A DNA stretch of 64,000 nt from Actinomycetales bacterium. GTDB taxonomy: Bacteria; Actinomycetota; Actinomycetes; Actinomycetales; Microbacteriaceae. The notes under the pieces were generated by a model. The model did no database searches, had not been told where the DNA came from, and was given only the letters and a program-made list of their open reading frames with translations. Positions 37,621 to 46,357 of the stretch are shown in pieces. The stretch is taken from assembly GCA_015655415.1 (NCBI GenBank), contig JAATFB010000022.1, forward strand, positions 1 through 64,000, in the 5' to 3' direction. The position numbers were made by a program, and so were the translations under genes. The first letter of the stretch is position 1, and every line of letters starts with the position of its first letter.

Positions 37621-38568
37621 CTAGGTGTGAGGCCCGGATGGTGCCTCGTCCAGGAACAGCACGCCGTGCGAGGCGCGCACGGCCGCACCGGGACGGATCT
37701 GCCCGCTGCCGCCCCCGATGACGGCGGCAGCGGTCGCGGTGTGGTGGGGCGCCTCGAAGGGAGGCCTCGTCACCAGATCGGTGACGACGTGACCGGTCAG
37801 CGACCTGATCGCCGTCGCCTCCAGTGACGCGTCGGCGTCGAGGTCGGGAAGCAGCCCGGGAAGGCGTTCGGCCAGCATCGTCTTGCCGGCACCCGGAGGA
37901 CCGAGCAGGAACATGTGATGGCCCCCGGCGGCGGCGAGGATGAGGGCGTCCACGGCCTCCTCGTTGCCGACGACATCGGCCAGGTCCAGTGGACGCCCAG
38001 GGTCGCTCTCCCGCTCCCCGGCCGCCGGCCAGGCCTCCACGGGCACGGGGTCGAGCTCGGCTCCGTGCCGGATGGCTGCCTCGCGCAGCGAGGACACCGC
38101 CACGATCTCCGATCCCGGCACGAGGCGCGCCTCCTGCGCATTCGCAGCCGGCACCATGACCCGCGCGTGACCGGCGCGCACCGCCCCTATCACCGATGGC
38201 AGCACCCCCGGGGTGGGACGGACCCGCCCGTCGAGACCGAGCTCGCCGACGTGCACCATCGACGCCACCGACTCGGCCGGCACATCCCCGGCGGCGGCCA
38301 GCGCCGCCAGGGCGATCGCCAGATCGAATCCGCCGCCGTGCTTGGGCAGCGCGGCCGGAGACAGGCTCACCGTGAGCTTGCGCGAGGTCACCGGCAGCCC
38401 GGAGTTCGAGGCGGCGGCCCGCACCCGGCCCCGGGACTCGCCGAGCGCGGCATCCGGCAGCCCGATGACCCAGAAGCCGGGAAGACCCGGGGAGATGTCG
38501 GCCTCCACGTCGACGACGCTCGGCGTGAGCCCGACCAGAGCCACCGCGCTCGTCCGTGCGACGGCCAT
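37621..38568 (-). pseudogene. comM: comM (yifB) N-terminal part, truncated at the Walker B motif
   Basis: This half starts MAVARTSAVALVGLTPSVVD (ATG 38566-38568) and contains the Lon-like N-terminal domain (LPGFWVIGLPDAALGESRGR, SPAALPKHGGGFDLAIALAAL) and the AAA+ Walker A (FLLGPPGAGKTMLAERLPG). After GVLFLDEAP it enters the element and stops at SGPHT, so the sensor and arginine-finger parts are lost. ComM promotes branch migration during natural transformation; disruption should impair it. The ATG overlaps the yraN stop (ATGA). The ORF track start at 38838 is a shadow extension. Confidence 0.93.
37628..37665. other. Right attachment-site hybrid (attR-like) in comM
   Basis: Element sequence GTGAGGCCCGGATGGT is followed by the shared core GCCTC (37642-37646) and comM sequence GTCCAGGAACAGCACGCC. 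On the coding strand ComM reads SHGVLFLDEAP, then runs into element codons SGPHT and a stop. Combined with the left site it predicts attB GAACTCGGGC-GCCTC-GTCCAGGAACAGC. Confidence 0.8.
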
Positions 38569-38933
38569 CAGCACACCCCCGTGAGGTGTTCGATCACGAC
38601 GTCGCGGTCCGATACTCCGGGCGGAGCCAGCACGGCGATCGCGTCGATCCGCAACGACCGGGGAGCGGAGTCGGACTCCTGGTACCAGAGCGAAGCCAGA
38701 CGGCGCAGCCGCGCGACCTTCGCCGGGGTTATCGCCTCGAACGGATGGCCGAACGCGGTCGGCGAGCGCGTCTTCACCTCCACGGCGACGATCGCTCCCT
38801 CGCGTTCCGCGACGATGTCGATCTCGCCCTGTGCACAACGCCAGTTGCGCGCCCTGATGCGGTAGCCGCGAGCGACCAGGTACCGCGCCGCGAGCCCCTC
38901 ACCGCGCTTTCCCAGCTCGTCCTTCTTCGCCAT
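38568..38933 (-). CDS. YraN/UPF0102 endonuclease-like protein
   Basis: A 121-residue protein with the nuclease-like fold of UPF0102. It begins MAKKDELGKRGEGLAARYL, and has ARNWRCAQGEIDIVAEREGAIVAVEVKTRS, whose E-x-D...E-x-K residues match a PD-(D/E)xK core. The biological role is not settled. It sits between the DUF2469 gene and comM, the standard actinobacterial order, with an ATGA overlap to comM. Confidence 0.9.
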   Translation of the reverse strand: MAKKDELGKRGEGLAARYLVARGYRIRARNWRCAQGEIDIVAEREGAIVAVEVKTRSPTAFGHPFEAITPAKVARLRRLASLWYQESDSAPRSLRIDAIAVLAPPGVSDRDVVIEHLTGVC

Positions 38934-39055
38934 CGATGCCTCCCGCAGAAATCCTGCAAGGGCACCGTGGATGGCGGGGGGCAGGTCACGTCTGATGTGG
39001 GGGGATTCGCTCCCGGGACGCCTGGGGACGCAGGGATGTCCCCCGCTGAGGACTC

Positions 39056-39252
39056 GGTTTCGACAGGCTCAACCAGCGGTCGAGCAGCCGGTTTCGACGA
39101 GCTCAAGCGGCGGTGACGGGAGCGGTTTCGGCAGGCTCGACCGGCGACGGCGGGACCGGTTTCGACAGGCTCAACCGGCGACGGCGGGACCGGTTTCGAC
39201 AGGCTCAACCGGCGACGAGGGGCCGGTTTCGACAGGCTCGACCGGCGGTGAC
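39056..39252. repeat. Six copies of GGTTTCGACAGGCTCAACC-type repeat (about 33-bp period)
   Basis: Variants of CGGTTTCGACAGGCTCAACCGG begin near 39056, 39089, 39123, 39156, 39190 and 39223. The 19-bp core is palindromic at its ends (GGTT/AACC), and spacers are GC-rich and related (CGACGGCGGGAC twice). They fill most of the 323-bp gap between yraN and the DUF2469 gene. The motif is a dispersed intergenic repeat in Microbacteriaceae and appears falsely as PVEPVETGP peptides in ORFs. Copy degeneration and absence of cas genes exclude a CRISPR array. Confidence 0.85.
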
Positions 39253-39256
39253 GGGG

Positions 39257-39580
39257 TCACTCGTCGAGCGCGAGCTCCTTCGGAAGCTCGAACTCCTTGG
39301 TGGAGAGCTCCTCGATGTTCACGTCCTTGAACGTCAGGACGCGAACCGACTTGACGAAGCGGTCGGCCCGATAGACGTCCCAGACCCACACGTCGTGCAT
39401 GGTGATCTCGAAGTAGAAGTCGTTCGCCGTGTCACGGCGCACGAACTCCACCTCGTTGGCGAGATAGAACCGACGCTCCGTCTCGATCACGTACTTGAAC
39501 TGCGAGACGATGTCGCGGTATTCGCGGTACAGCGCCAGCTCGACCTCGCGGTCGTAGTCGTCGAATTCGTCTTCGTCCAT
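39257..39580 (-). CDS. DUF2469 family protein
   Basis: Small acidic actinobacterial protein of 107 residues, beginning MDEDEFDDYDREVELALYREYRDI, with FKYVIETERRFYLANEV and YFEITMHDVWVWDVYR. It is strongly conserved and always found beside rnhB, but no function is known to me. Same strand as rnhB with a 30-bp gap. The repeats downstream begin immediately after its stop. Confidence 0.9.
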   Translation of the reverse strand: MDEDEFDDYDREVELALYREYRDIVSQFKYVIETERRFYLANEVEFVRRDTANDFYFEITMHDVWVWDVYRADRFVKSVRVLTFKDVNIEELSTKEFELPKELALDE

Positions 39581-39610
39581 TTGCCGAGAGTCTACGCTGT
39601 GACCCGCGGA

Positions 39611-40408
39611 TCACGCCGCGCGCTCGGGCCCGGAGCGTACGCCGGCCCCACCGCCACCGAGCCCGCGCATGGCCGCCCCGTCCAGCTCGAGCTGGACCGA
39701 CGTGCCCTCGGACCGCAGCCACGTGCGCCGGTGCAGCGCGCTGGGTCCCAGCCGCTCGATCGCCTCGATGTGCGCTCGGCTCGCATAGCCCTTGTTGCTG
39801 GCCCAGGAGTACCCCGGGTGCACGGCGTCGTCCCGGATCATCAGCGCGTCCCTGTGCACCTTCGCGATGACGGACGCCGCCGCCACCGACGCGCACGACT
39901 GGTCCGCCTTGACGCGGGTCACGACGGGGACTCGGGCCGGGAGCGCCCTGCTCAGGTAGTCGTGGTTGCCGTCGAGGATGATCACCGCGTCCTCCAGCGC
40001 CGCCCCGCCCGCCCGCAGCGCGGAGAGGGCACGGGCTCCCGCCATGCTCAGGCAGGCCATGATGCCGTGGGCGTCGATCTCCTCCGCGGAGGCGAGCCCC
40101 ACAGCATGATGCCGTACCCACGACATGCACAGCGGTGCCAGCTGCTCCCGCTGCGGCTCCGGCACGAGCTTGGAGTCCCGAAGCCCCTTCGGCCAGCGGC
40201 CGACCCGGGCGTCGACCACGACCATCCCGACGGCCACGGGTCCGGCCAGCGCACCCCGGCCGACCTCGTCGCAGCCCACGACCACGGTGTGACCGGCAGC
40301 GTGCAACTCCGCCTCGAACCGGTAGTTCGGCGTTGCGGGACGCCTGCGCGCTCGTGCCGGTGCGGCTCGCCCCGCGCGGGCTCCGTCGCGGAGTCGATCT
40401 GCTGCCAC
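39611..40408 (-). CDS. rnhB: Ribonuclease HII
   Basis: Removes ribonucleotides from DNA and RNA primers. The 265 residues have the DEVGRGALAGPVAVG block with the DE catalytic pair, ILDGNHDYLSRAL, VKADQSCASVAAASVIAKVHRD and PGYSWASNKGYAS, all typical. The GTG start at 40406-40408 (VAADRLRDGAR) is chosen because the track extension overlaps lepB. A non-conserved basic N-terminal 30 residues precede the core. Immediately downstream of lepB (10-bp gap). Confidence 0.92.
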   Translation of the reverse strand: MAADRLRDGARAGRAAPARARRRPATPNYRFEAELHAAGHTVVVGCDEVGRGALAGPVAVGMVVVDARVGRWPKGLRDSKLVPEPQREQLAPLCMSWVRHHAVGLASAEEIDAHGIMACLSMAGARALSALRAGGAALEDAVIILDGNHDYLSRALPARVPVVTRVKADQSCASVAAASVIAKVHRDALMIRDDAVHPGYSWASNKGYASRAHIEAIERLGPSALHRRTWLRSEGTSVQLELDGAAMRGLGGGGAGVRSGPERAA

Positions 40409-40418
40409 GCCCTCGACG

Positions 40419-41165
40419 TTACCGCTTGTCGTCCTCGGCGCCGCGGAAGACATCCGGGTAGTTGGACAGCCAGCTCCAGTGGCTGATCGGCCAGCTGATC
40501 AGGATGGCACGGCCCACGACGTCCTTCTCGGGCACGAAACCCTTGCCCGGGAGGTTCTGGTTGCGCGAGGAGTCCTGGGAGTCCCAACGGTTGTCACCCA
40601 TCACCCACAGGTCGCCACGGGGAACGGTGACGTCGAAGTGCACCGACGCCGCCTCCTGCTCACCGGGGGGGAGCTTGACGTACGGCTCGGCCAGCGGCGA
40701 GCCGTTCACGCTCAGCTGTCCGAGCGCGTTGCAGCACGACACCCGGTCGCCGGGAAGGCCGATCACCCGCTTCACCAGATGGTCGTCGCTGTCCGGGGCG
40801 GCGAGTCCCACGATGGACAGCGCCCACTCGATGCCGGACGCGACGGGGTTCTTGGTGGTCGGCGGAGACGGCGGCAGCCATCCGCCCGGATCCGTGAACA
40901 CCACGACGTCGCCACGCTGCACGGGCATCAGATGTGGCTCCAGCTCGTTGACGATGATCAGGTCGTTGATCTGGAGCGTGTCCTCCATCGACCCGGACGG
41001 GATGTAGAAGGACCGGACCAGGAACGTCTTGATCAGGAACGAGACGAGGACGGCGACGACGAAGATGATCAGAAGATCACGCAGGAACAGCTTGGTGCTG
41101 CGCTGCCGGGTCTTCCTTCGGGAGGCCACGAGATCGGAGCGGCTGGGCAGTGATTCGTCTGTCAT
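40419..41165 (-). CDS. lepB: Signal peptidase I
   Basis: Membrane-bound peptidase that removes Sec/Tat signal peptides. 248 residues: a cytoplasmic basic N-terminus, one membrane helix (LLIIFVVAVLVSFLIKTF), the catalytic Ser in SFYIPSGSMEDTLQ, Lys in LVKRVIGLPGDRV, and the C-terminal GDNRWDSQDSSRN box. Length agrees with actinobacterial enzymes. It lies between rplS and rnhB on the same strand. Confidence 0.94.
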   Translation of the reverse strand: MTDESLPSRSDLVASRRKTRQRSTKLFLRDLLIIFVVAVLVSFLIKTFLVRSFYIPSGSMEDTLQINDLIIVNELEPHLMPVQRGDVVVFTDPGGWLPPSPPTTKNPVASGIEWALSIVGLAAPDSDDHLVKRVIGLPGDRVSCCNALGQLSVNGSPLAEPYVKLPPGEQEAASVHFDVTVPRGDLWVMGDNRWDSQDSSRNQNLPGKGFVPEKDVVGRAILISWPISHWSWLSNYPDVFRGAEDDKR

Positions 41166-41273
41166 CTGTCCCCGAAGTCCTGCCCCTCAACCGCCCGAGC
41201 CCCCGCATCAGTGTAGGGGATCGGGAGCCTGCGGTCGGATGCGCCCGAGACCGCGGGACCCGGCCGCCCGGGA

Positions 41274-41621
41274 CTACGCCTCGCGCTTCTCCTTGATCTT
41301 CGCCTTCTTGCCGCGGAGTCCCCGCAGGTAGTACAGCTTCGCGAGGCGCACGTCGCCGCGGGTGACGACCTCGATGTGGTCGATGACCGGCGAGTGCACC
41401 GGGAACGTGCGCTCCACCCCGACCTGGAAGCTCACCTTGCGCACGGTGAACGTCTCACGGACGCCCTCACCGCTGCGAGCGATGACGACGCCCTGGAAGA
41501 CCTGGATGCGGGAGCGGTTGCCCTCCGTGATGTTGACGTGCACCTTGACGGTGTCACCCGGGCGGAACTCGGGAATGTCGCCGCGCAGCGAGGCGGCGTC
41601 GACGGCGTCGAGGATGTGCAT
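41274..41621 (-). CDS. rplS: 50S ribosomal protein L19
   Basis: 115-residue large-subunit protein at the subunit interface. It starts [22 protein letters not shown] and contains [44 protein letters not shown] and [15 protein letters not shown]. The track start at 41762 adds a non-coding leader; the ATG at 41619-41621 is the family start. The nearly 200-bp gap to the next gene upstream suggests its own promoter. Confidence 0.96.
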   Translation of the reverse strand: MHILDAVDAASLRGDIPEFRPGDTVKVHVNITEGNRSRIQVFQGVVIARSGEGVRETFTVRKVSFQVGVERTFPVHSPVIDHIEVVTRGDVRLAKLYYLRGLRGKKAKIKEKREA

Positions 41622-41818
41622 GATGATTCGCTCTCTGTGCCCGCCACCGGTCGAGCACGGATCAAGTGGTGAAGTCAGGGGTGGCGTGCCGCTCGCGCCC
41701 CGTCTCCACAGGGCCGGCGCGCAGTGCGTGACTCCCCGGAGGCAGAGCACGTGCCGCGGCACAGCTTTCTATTCTGCCACGAAGAGAGGAGCCGTCCAAA
41801 TGGATGTGTGCGGGCGCC

Positions 41819-42298
41819 TCAGCGCCTCGGCTCGCGGACGACGACGATCTCTCCGTCGTCCAGCGCACCGCGTGCCGTGGTGGCGAACCCGCTGCCGGCG
41901 GATGCCCTCGCCACGGCGCCGACGACACGGCCGCGCCATTCGCGCACCAGGCCCCCGACCGTCAGCCAGAACGTGCAGAGGCCGAACACCACCGCCGCGA
42001 TGCCGAACGCGGGGCCGAACGCACCGAAGAAGCCAAGGCCCACCACAGCGAGATGGAACGCCATCGTCGCCGCGGCATCCCAGCCTCCCAGGGCCCTCGT
42101 CTCCCGCACCGCGGGACGGAGCCGGGTGAGGCCGGCCAGTGCACCGAGGAAGACGAACAGGACGACGGCGCCGAAGAACACCAGGAAGAAGGCGCCCGCG
42201 CCCGAGCCGAACAGGCCGAACCCGACCAGCAGCCACAACGGCAGAACCGGAACGGCGAACAGCTGCCACCTGAAAAGTGCCCTGCGGAGCGTCGTCAT
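41819..42298 (-). CDS. Small integral membrane protein, unknown function
   Basis: 159 residues with about four hydrophobic segments (FAVPVLPLWLLVGFGLFG, AFFLVFFGAVVLFVFLGAL, MAFHLAVVGLGFFGAFG, AAVVFGLCTFWLTVGGLV) and a short soluble C-terminus ending EIVVVREPRR. No motif gives a function. It lies between trmD and rplS on the same strand; similar membrane proteins occur at this place in relatives. The 197 bp between it and rplS hold no gene. Confidence 0.75.
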   Translation of the reverse strand: MTTLRRALFRWQLFAVPVLPLWLLVGFGLFGSGAGAFFLVFFGAVVLFVFLGALAGLTRLRPAVRETRALGGWDAAATMAFHLAVVGLGFFGAFGPAFGIAAVVFGLCTFWLTVGGLVREWRGRVVGAVARASAGSGFATTARGALDDGEIVVVREPRR

Positions 42299-42398
42299 GC
42301 CGCCAGACTAGGCGCGTCCGGGTGCGGATCGGCTGAGAGAACGGTGCCGTTCGCCCTGGGCGTCATCGACCCGGCTCGCACCCGGCGGGCGTCGAACG

Positions 42399-43085
42399 TC
42401 ACTCCCCCGCGAGCAGGTCGGGACGCACCCGGCGCGTGAGCTCCAGCTGTCGTTCCCGCCGCCATCGCGCGATCGCCGCGTGGTTGCCGCTGAGCAGGAC
42501 CGCCGGCACCTCCCGGCCACGCCACACCGGAGGCTTCGTGTAGCTCGGATACTCCAGGAGGCCTCCCTCGTGGGACTCCTCGACGAGGCTGAGCGGATTG
42601 CCCACCACACCCGGCACCAGCCGGGCGATCGCCTCGATCATCGCCATCGCTGCGACCTCTCCCCCGTTCACCACGTAGTCGCCGAGACTGACCAGCCGCA
42701 CGCGCGCACGATCGGCGGTGTCGTCGAGCACACGCTGGTCGATGCCCTCGTATCGACCGCAGCCGAAGACGATGTGCCGCTCGGCGGAGAGCTCTCGCGC
42801 CATCCGCTGGCTGAAGACCTCGCCCGCCGGGGAGGGGAAGACGACCAGGGGATCCCCGTCGCCGAGCACGTCGTCCAGGGCCTCGCCCCACGGCTCCGGC
42901 CTCATCACCATGCCGGCCCCGCCGCCGTACGGCGTGTCGTCGACGGTGCGGTGCCTGTCGTGCGTGTAGTCACGCAGATCCTTCACGCGCAGGTCGATGA
43001 TGCCGTTGCGCCGTGCCTTCCCGAGCAGCGAGACGTCGAGGGCGTCGAAGATCGCCGGGAAGATCGTCACGATGTCGATGCGCAC
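42399..43085 (-). CDS. trmD: tRNA (guanine-N1)-methyltransferase
   Basis: Makes m1G37 in tRNA, preventing frameshifts. The 228-residue SPOUT enzyme begins [21 protein letters not shown] from a GTG (43083-43085) and has [18 protein letters not shown], the knot sequences [17 protein letters not shown] and [21 protein letters not shown], plus the C-terminal [15 protein letters not shown]. The huge track ORF reaching 44861 is a shadow across the neighbouring acyl-CoA dehydrogenase gene. That gene separates it from rimM, an insertion in the usual rimM-trmD pair. Confidence 0.95.
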   Translation of the reverse strand: MRIDIVTIFPAIFDALDVSLLGKARRNGIIDLRVKDLRDYTHDRHRTVDDTPYGGGAGMVMRPEPWGEALDDVLGDGDPLVVFPSPAGEVFSQRMARELSAERHIVFGCGRYEGIDQRVLDDTADRARVRLVSLGDYVVNGGEVAAMAMIEAIARLVPGVVGNPLSLVEESHEGGLLEYPSYTKPPVWRGREVPAVLLSGNHAAIARWRRERQLELTRRVRPDLLAGE

Positions 43086-43177
43086 ATCGTGAAGTCTAGG
43101 CAGCGACGACCCGGGCGCGACGTGGATCCGAGGCGGTCGGGGCCGACCTCTCCGCGGCCGGCGTGCTGGGCCTCCTG

Positions 43178-44815
43178 TCAGGCGCGGGCGAGCACGCCGT
43201 CCACGTCGAGACCACCGGGCAGCGCGCCGTACAGTGCACCGCGATCCTCGCCCAGACGGGAGGCGCAGAACGCGTCGGCCACGGCGCTCGACGCTCCGGC
43301 GAGCAGCACCGCCGCCTGGAGAGCGACCGCGAGATCCTCGGTGAGGCGTCTGGCCTCGAAGGCGAGGTCGTCGAGGTCGCGGCCCAACGCACGCACGAGC
43401 CGCGCGTCGAGCGAGCGCAGCAGTGCCGACAGCGGCCGGCTCGTCTCTGCCGCCACGGCGATCTCGTCGCGCACCGCGGCCACGGCGTCCGGCTGACGGG
43501 TCAGCGCACGCACGACGTCGAGGGCGATCACGTTGCCGCTGCCCTCCCACACCGCCATCACCGGCTGTTCGCGGTAGCGTCGCGCCAGCGGATACTCCTC
43601 GGTGTAGCCGTTGCCGCCCAGGCATTCCAGAGCCTCGACCGCGTGGCCTGGCCCGCGCTTGCAGATCCAGTACTTCGCCACGGCCGTGGCGAGCCGACGA
43701 CACGCCGCCTCCGAGTCCGGCACGTCCTCGTCGTGCGCCCGAGCGAGCCGGAGGGCCAGGGCGGTCGCCGCCTCCGACTCGATCGCCAGGTCGGCGACCA
43801 CGTTGCGCATGAGCGGCTGGTCGACGAGCGCGCGGCCGAACGCCCGCCGGTGGCGCACGTGCCACGCAGCCTCCGCGACGCACTGCCGCATTCCGGCAGC
43901 CGTGCCCAGCACGCAGTCCAGGCGGGTGCGCGCGACCATCTCGATGATGGTGCGCACGCCACGGCCCGGGTCCCCCACCGGGTATCCGACCGTGCCGTCG
44001 AACTCCACCTCGCATGAGGCGTTCGACCGGTTGCCGAGCTTGTCCTTCAGCCGCTGGATGCGGAAGGGGTTCCGGCCGCCGTCGCCGAGCACACGCGGCA
44101 CGAGGAAGCAGCCCATGCCGGCGTCCGTACGGGCGAGAACGAGGAAGGCGTCGCTCATCGGAGCCGAGCAGAACCACTTGTGACCGGTGATCAGCCAGCC
44201 GCCGTCGGCGGGGACCGCCCGAGTCGTGTTGGCGCGCACGTCGCTGCCGCCCTGCTTCTCGGTCATCGCCATGCCGAAGAGCGCCCCCGCCTTGCCGGGC
44301 CCGAGGCGTCGCTCGTATTCGCGGCTCAGCACACTGGGGATCCAGTCCTTCGCGAGATCCGGCTGCTGCCGGAGGGCGGGAACGACCGCGTGCGTCATGG
44401 AGACCGGACACGCGTGACCGGGCTCGACCTGGGCGAACAGCATGAACGCCGCCGCACGGGCGACATTCGCCCCGGGCCGGGGATCGGCCCAGGCCGACGT
44501 GTGGGCCCCGTGCGCCACGGCGGCCCCGATGACGCGGTGATACGACTCGTCGTACTCGACCTCGTCGATGCGGTTGCCGTGCCGGTCGAACGAGCGCAGC
44601 TGCGGCTCGCGGACGTTCGCCAGCTCGGCATCCCGCTGGAACGCCGCCCCGCCCACGAGCCGGCCGATCCTCGACAGCTCGTCGACGCCCCACGCGGCGT
44701 CGAAGCGCGCGACGCCCTCGACGAGGGCGGGGCTCGCCGCGAACTCGTCGACGTCGACGCGATCGGGCACCTGGTTCGCGACGACGTGCGTGGAGTGGGG
44801 AGCCGGTTTCGCCAT
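43178..44815 (-). CDS. AidB-like acyl-CoA dehydrogenase family protein
   Basis: A flavoprotein of 545 residues, the size of AidB, an alkylation-response flavoprotein with weak isovaleryl-CoA dehydrogenase activity. It begins [20 protein letters not shown], and shows [58 protein letters not shown] and [20 protein letters not shown], the AidB-type C-terminal block. The start at ATG 44813-44815 is preferred. Inserted between trmD and rimM on the same strand. Whether it acts in DNA repair or in acyl-CoA oxidation is undecided. It is distinct from the short-chain type enzyme at 49362. Confidence 0.87.
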   Translation of the reverse strand: MAKPAPHSTHVVANQVPDRVDVDEFAASPALVEGVARFDAAWGVDELSRIGRLVGGAAFQRDAELANVREPQLRSFDRHGNRIDEVEYDESYHRVIGAAVAHGAHTSAWADPRPGANVARAAAFMLFAQVEPGHACPVSMTHAVVPALRQQPDLAKDWIPSVLSREYERRLGPGKAGALFGMAMTEKQGGSDVRANTTRAVPADGGWLITGHKWFCSAPMSDAFLVLARTDAGMGCFLVPRVLGDGGRNPFRIQRLKDKLGNRSNASCEVEFDGTVGYPVGDPGRGVRTIIEMVARTRLDCVLGTAAGMRQCVAEAAWHVRHRRAFGRALVDQPLMRNVVADLAIESEAATALALRLARAHDEDVPDSEAACRRLATAVAKYWICKRGPGHAVEALECLGGNGYTEEYPLARRYREQPVMAVWEGSGNVIALDVVRALTRQPDAVAAVRDEIAVAAETSRPLSALLRSLDARLVRALGRDLDDLAFEARRLTEDLAVALQAAVLLAGASSAVADAFCASRLGEDRGALYGALPGGLDVDGVLARA

Positions 44816-44879
44816 CGAGACCCGTCCTTTCGGCCGCGGGGAGGAGTGGAATCCGCTCCATCCTCGCGCATCGGGACCG

Positions 44880-45521
44880 CTACGCGTCCCCGGTGGATCC
44901 GGGTGCCCCGCCGCCACGGGGCGTGTCCGCTTCCTCGGCCGCGCGCTTCTCGGGAACCGCCGGGTCATCGTCCGGCGGCTCCTCGAACAGGCCGAGAGGC
45001 GGCGTCACGGTGACCGTGCCGGCGCGGACGTCGACCTCGGGGACTATCTGGGACACGAACGGCACGAGAACCTCGCCGTTCGGCGTCCGCACGGCCAGCA
45101 GGTCCTGCGCCGGAAGGTGGTCGACACGGGCCACGGCGCCGACCTCCCGCCCGTCGCGCAGGACGCGCAGGCCCACCAGCTGGTGGTCGTACCAGGCGTC
45201 CGGCTCGACCGTGTCGTCCTGATCCGCCCAGAGGATCGCCTTCAGGAGGCTCTCCGCCTCGGTGCGGTCGGTGACACCCTCGAAGAACCCGACCGGATGC
45301 CCGTTGTACCAGCGCAACTCAGAGAGCGTGAGCGTCTTGCCATGCCACTTCGAGTCGCTCGGCACCTGCAGCGTGAACTCCGCACCCGGAACGAGACGCC
45401 GTTCCGGGTCGTCCGTGTAGAGCTCTAGCTTGATGGCCCCCTTGAGACCGTGGGCCTTGGTCAGTCGGCCGATGCGAAGCTGCTGCCTCGGCTGTCTCGG
45501 CGCAGGCGCCCTCCCGCTCAC
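44880..45521 (-). CDS. rimM: Ribosome maturation factor RimM
   Basis: Assists 30S head assembly through S19. 213 residues from a GTG start (45519-45521): LRIGRLTKAHGLKGAIKLELYTDDP in the N-terminal barrel, WYDHQLVGLRVLRDGREVGAV and VLVPFVSQIVPEVDVRAGTVTVTPP in the PRC-barrel part. A Pro/Glu-rich tail of about 35 residues extends beyond the usual end. Directly downstream of the KH gene. Confidence 0.94.
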   Translation of the reverse strand: MSGRAPAPRQPRQQLRIGRLTKAHGLKGAIKLELYTDDPERRLVPGAEFTLQVPSDSKWHGKTLTLSELRWYNGHPVGFFEGVTDRTEAESLLKAILWADQDDTVEPDAWYDHQLVGLRVLRDGREVGAVARVDHLPAQDLLAVRTPNGEVLVPFVSQIVPEVDVRAGTVTVTPPLGLFEEPPDDDPAVPEKRAAEEADTPRGGGAPGSTGDA

Positions 45522-45526
45522 TGTGG

Positions 45527-45757
45527 TCAGTCGTCGATGACGTCGACGCGGACGCGTCGGCCGCCTGCCAGGGCGCTCACCACGGTGCGCAGCGCCTTCG
45601 CGGTGCGCCCGGAGCGGCCGATGACCCGGCCGAGGTCCTCGGGGTTCACACGAACCTCGAGGACCTCACCGCGTGGAGAGTCCTTCGCCACGACGTGCAC
45701 ATCCTCGGGGTGGTCGACGATCCCGGCCACCAGGTGCTGCAGAGCGGGACCGATCAA
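45527..45757 (-). CDS. KH-domain RNA-binding protein (KhpA-type)
   Basis: 76 residues with a single KH domain: ALQHLVAGIVDHPEDVHVVAK and the GxxG loop in LGRVIGRSGRTAKALRTVV. The start appears to be a TTG (45755-45757), 4 bp after the rpsP stop; this fits the family N-terminus and the spacing of the operon. In other bacteria KhpA works with KhpB in RNA regulation and cell elongation. Position rpsP-KH-rimM is universal in Actinobacteria. Confidence 0.9.
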   Translation of the reverse strand: MIGPALQHLVAGIVDHPEDVHVVAKDSPRGEVLEVRVNPEDLGRVIGRSGRTAKALRTVVSALAGGRRVRVDVIDD

Positions 45758-45761
45758 GGCA

Positions 45762-46175
45762 CTACGCCTCGGTCGGCTCGGTCTCGGAGCCGGCCGCGGG
45801 GCTCTGCCCCGGCTCGGAACGACGCTCCGTCTTCGGCCTCAGCACCGGCTTCTTCTTCTCGTCGGCGACGAACGCCGCCCTGGCCTCGGGCGTCTTGACG
45901 GTGCTCGTCGCGTTCTTGTCGCCCGTGAACCTGCCCCAGTCTCCCGTCAGCTTGAGGATCGCCAGAACCTGCTCCGTCGGCTGAGCGCCGACGCCGAGCC
46001 AGTACTGGGCGCGGTCGGAGTCCACCTCGATGAGGGAGGGCTCTTCGGTGGGGTGGTACTTGCCGATCTCTTCGATCACGCGGCCGTCGCGCTTGGTGCG
46101 CGAGTCGGCGACGACGATGCGGTAGTAGGGGGCACGGATCTTTCCGAGCCGCTTGAGGCGGATCTTGACAGCCAC
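45762..46175 (-). CDS. rpsP: 30S ribosomal protein S16
   Basis: 137 residues from a GTG start (46173-46175). The canonical part is [41 protein letters not shown] and [22 protein letters not shown]; a charged tail of about 50 residues follows, common in Actinobacteria. First gene of the rpsP-KH-rimM unit. The 182 bp upstream, to the stop of the dienoyl-CoA reductase gene, should contain the promoter; I see no strong terminator for the upstream operon. Confidence 0.95.
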   Translation of the reverse strand: MAVKIRLKRLGKIRAPYYRIVVADSRTKRDGRVIEEIGKYHPTEEPSLIEVDSDRAQYWLGVGAQPTEQVLAILKLTGDWGRFTGDKNATSTVKTPEARAAFVADEKKKPVLRPKTERRSEPGQSPAAGSETEPTEA

Positions 46176-46357
46176 AATTCTCCGTAAGTGTTGGATGGTT
46201 CGCGCGAACTGACCGCCGGGGCGTGGGGCACACCGGCAGGAGGTCTGATGGAGAGCTTCCGCACGGTCTGATAGAGGGTCGTCCCGTGATTGCTCGACTG
46301 ACCATTCTTGCAGATCCGGCCGGGAAGGCGGAAATCGGAAGGATGCCCGCCCTCGGG

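Larger units (their letters stand above)
24938..37646. mobile_element. 12.7-kb integrative element with serine integrase and defence-like cargo, inserted in comM
   Basis: The boundaries are set by the two comM halves and the shared GCCTC. The right end carries a large serine recombinase reading away from the comM 5' half. Cargo from left to right: a 73-residue ORF, an SF1 helicase (minus), an unassigned 242-residue protein (plus), a PIN-like nuclease and a HEPN/TPR protein (plus, overlapping), and a 1234-residue nuclease/STAND-like protein (minus). No phage structural, conjugation or replication genes are seen, so it is a genomic island rather than a prophage or ICE. Cargo codon use is visibly less GC-biased than the flanking core genes, except for the recombinase. 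Confidence 0.88.

Noticed and set aside
24938-37646. Prophage or conjugative element
   Set aside because: No capsid, tail, lysis, relaxase, coupling or type IV secretion genes are seen in the 12.7 kb.
39056-39252. Possible CRISPR array
   Set aside because: Repeats are degenerate, spacers are similar to each other, and no cas genes are nearby. It is an intergenic repeat cluster.
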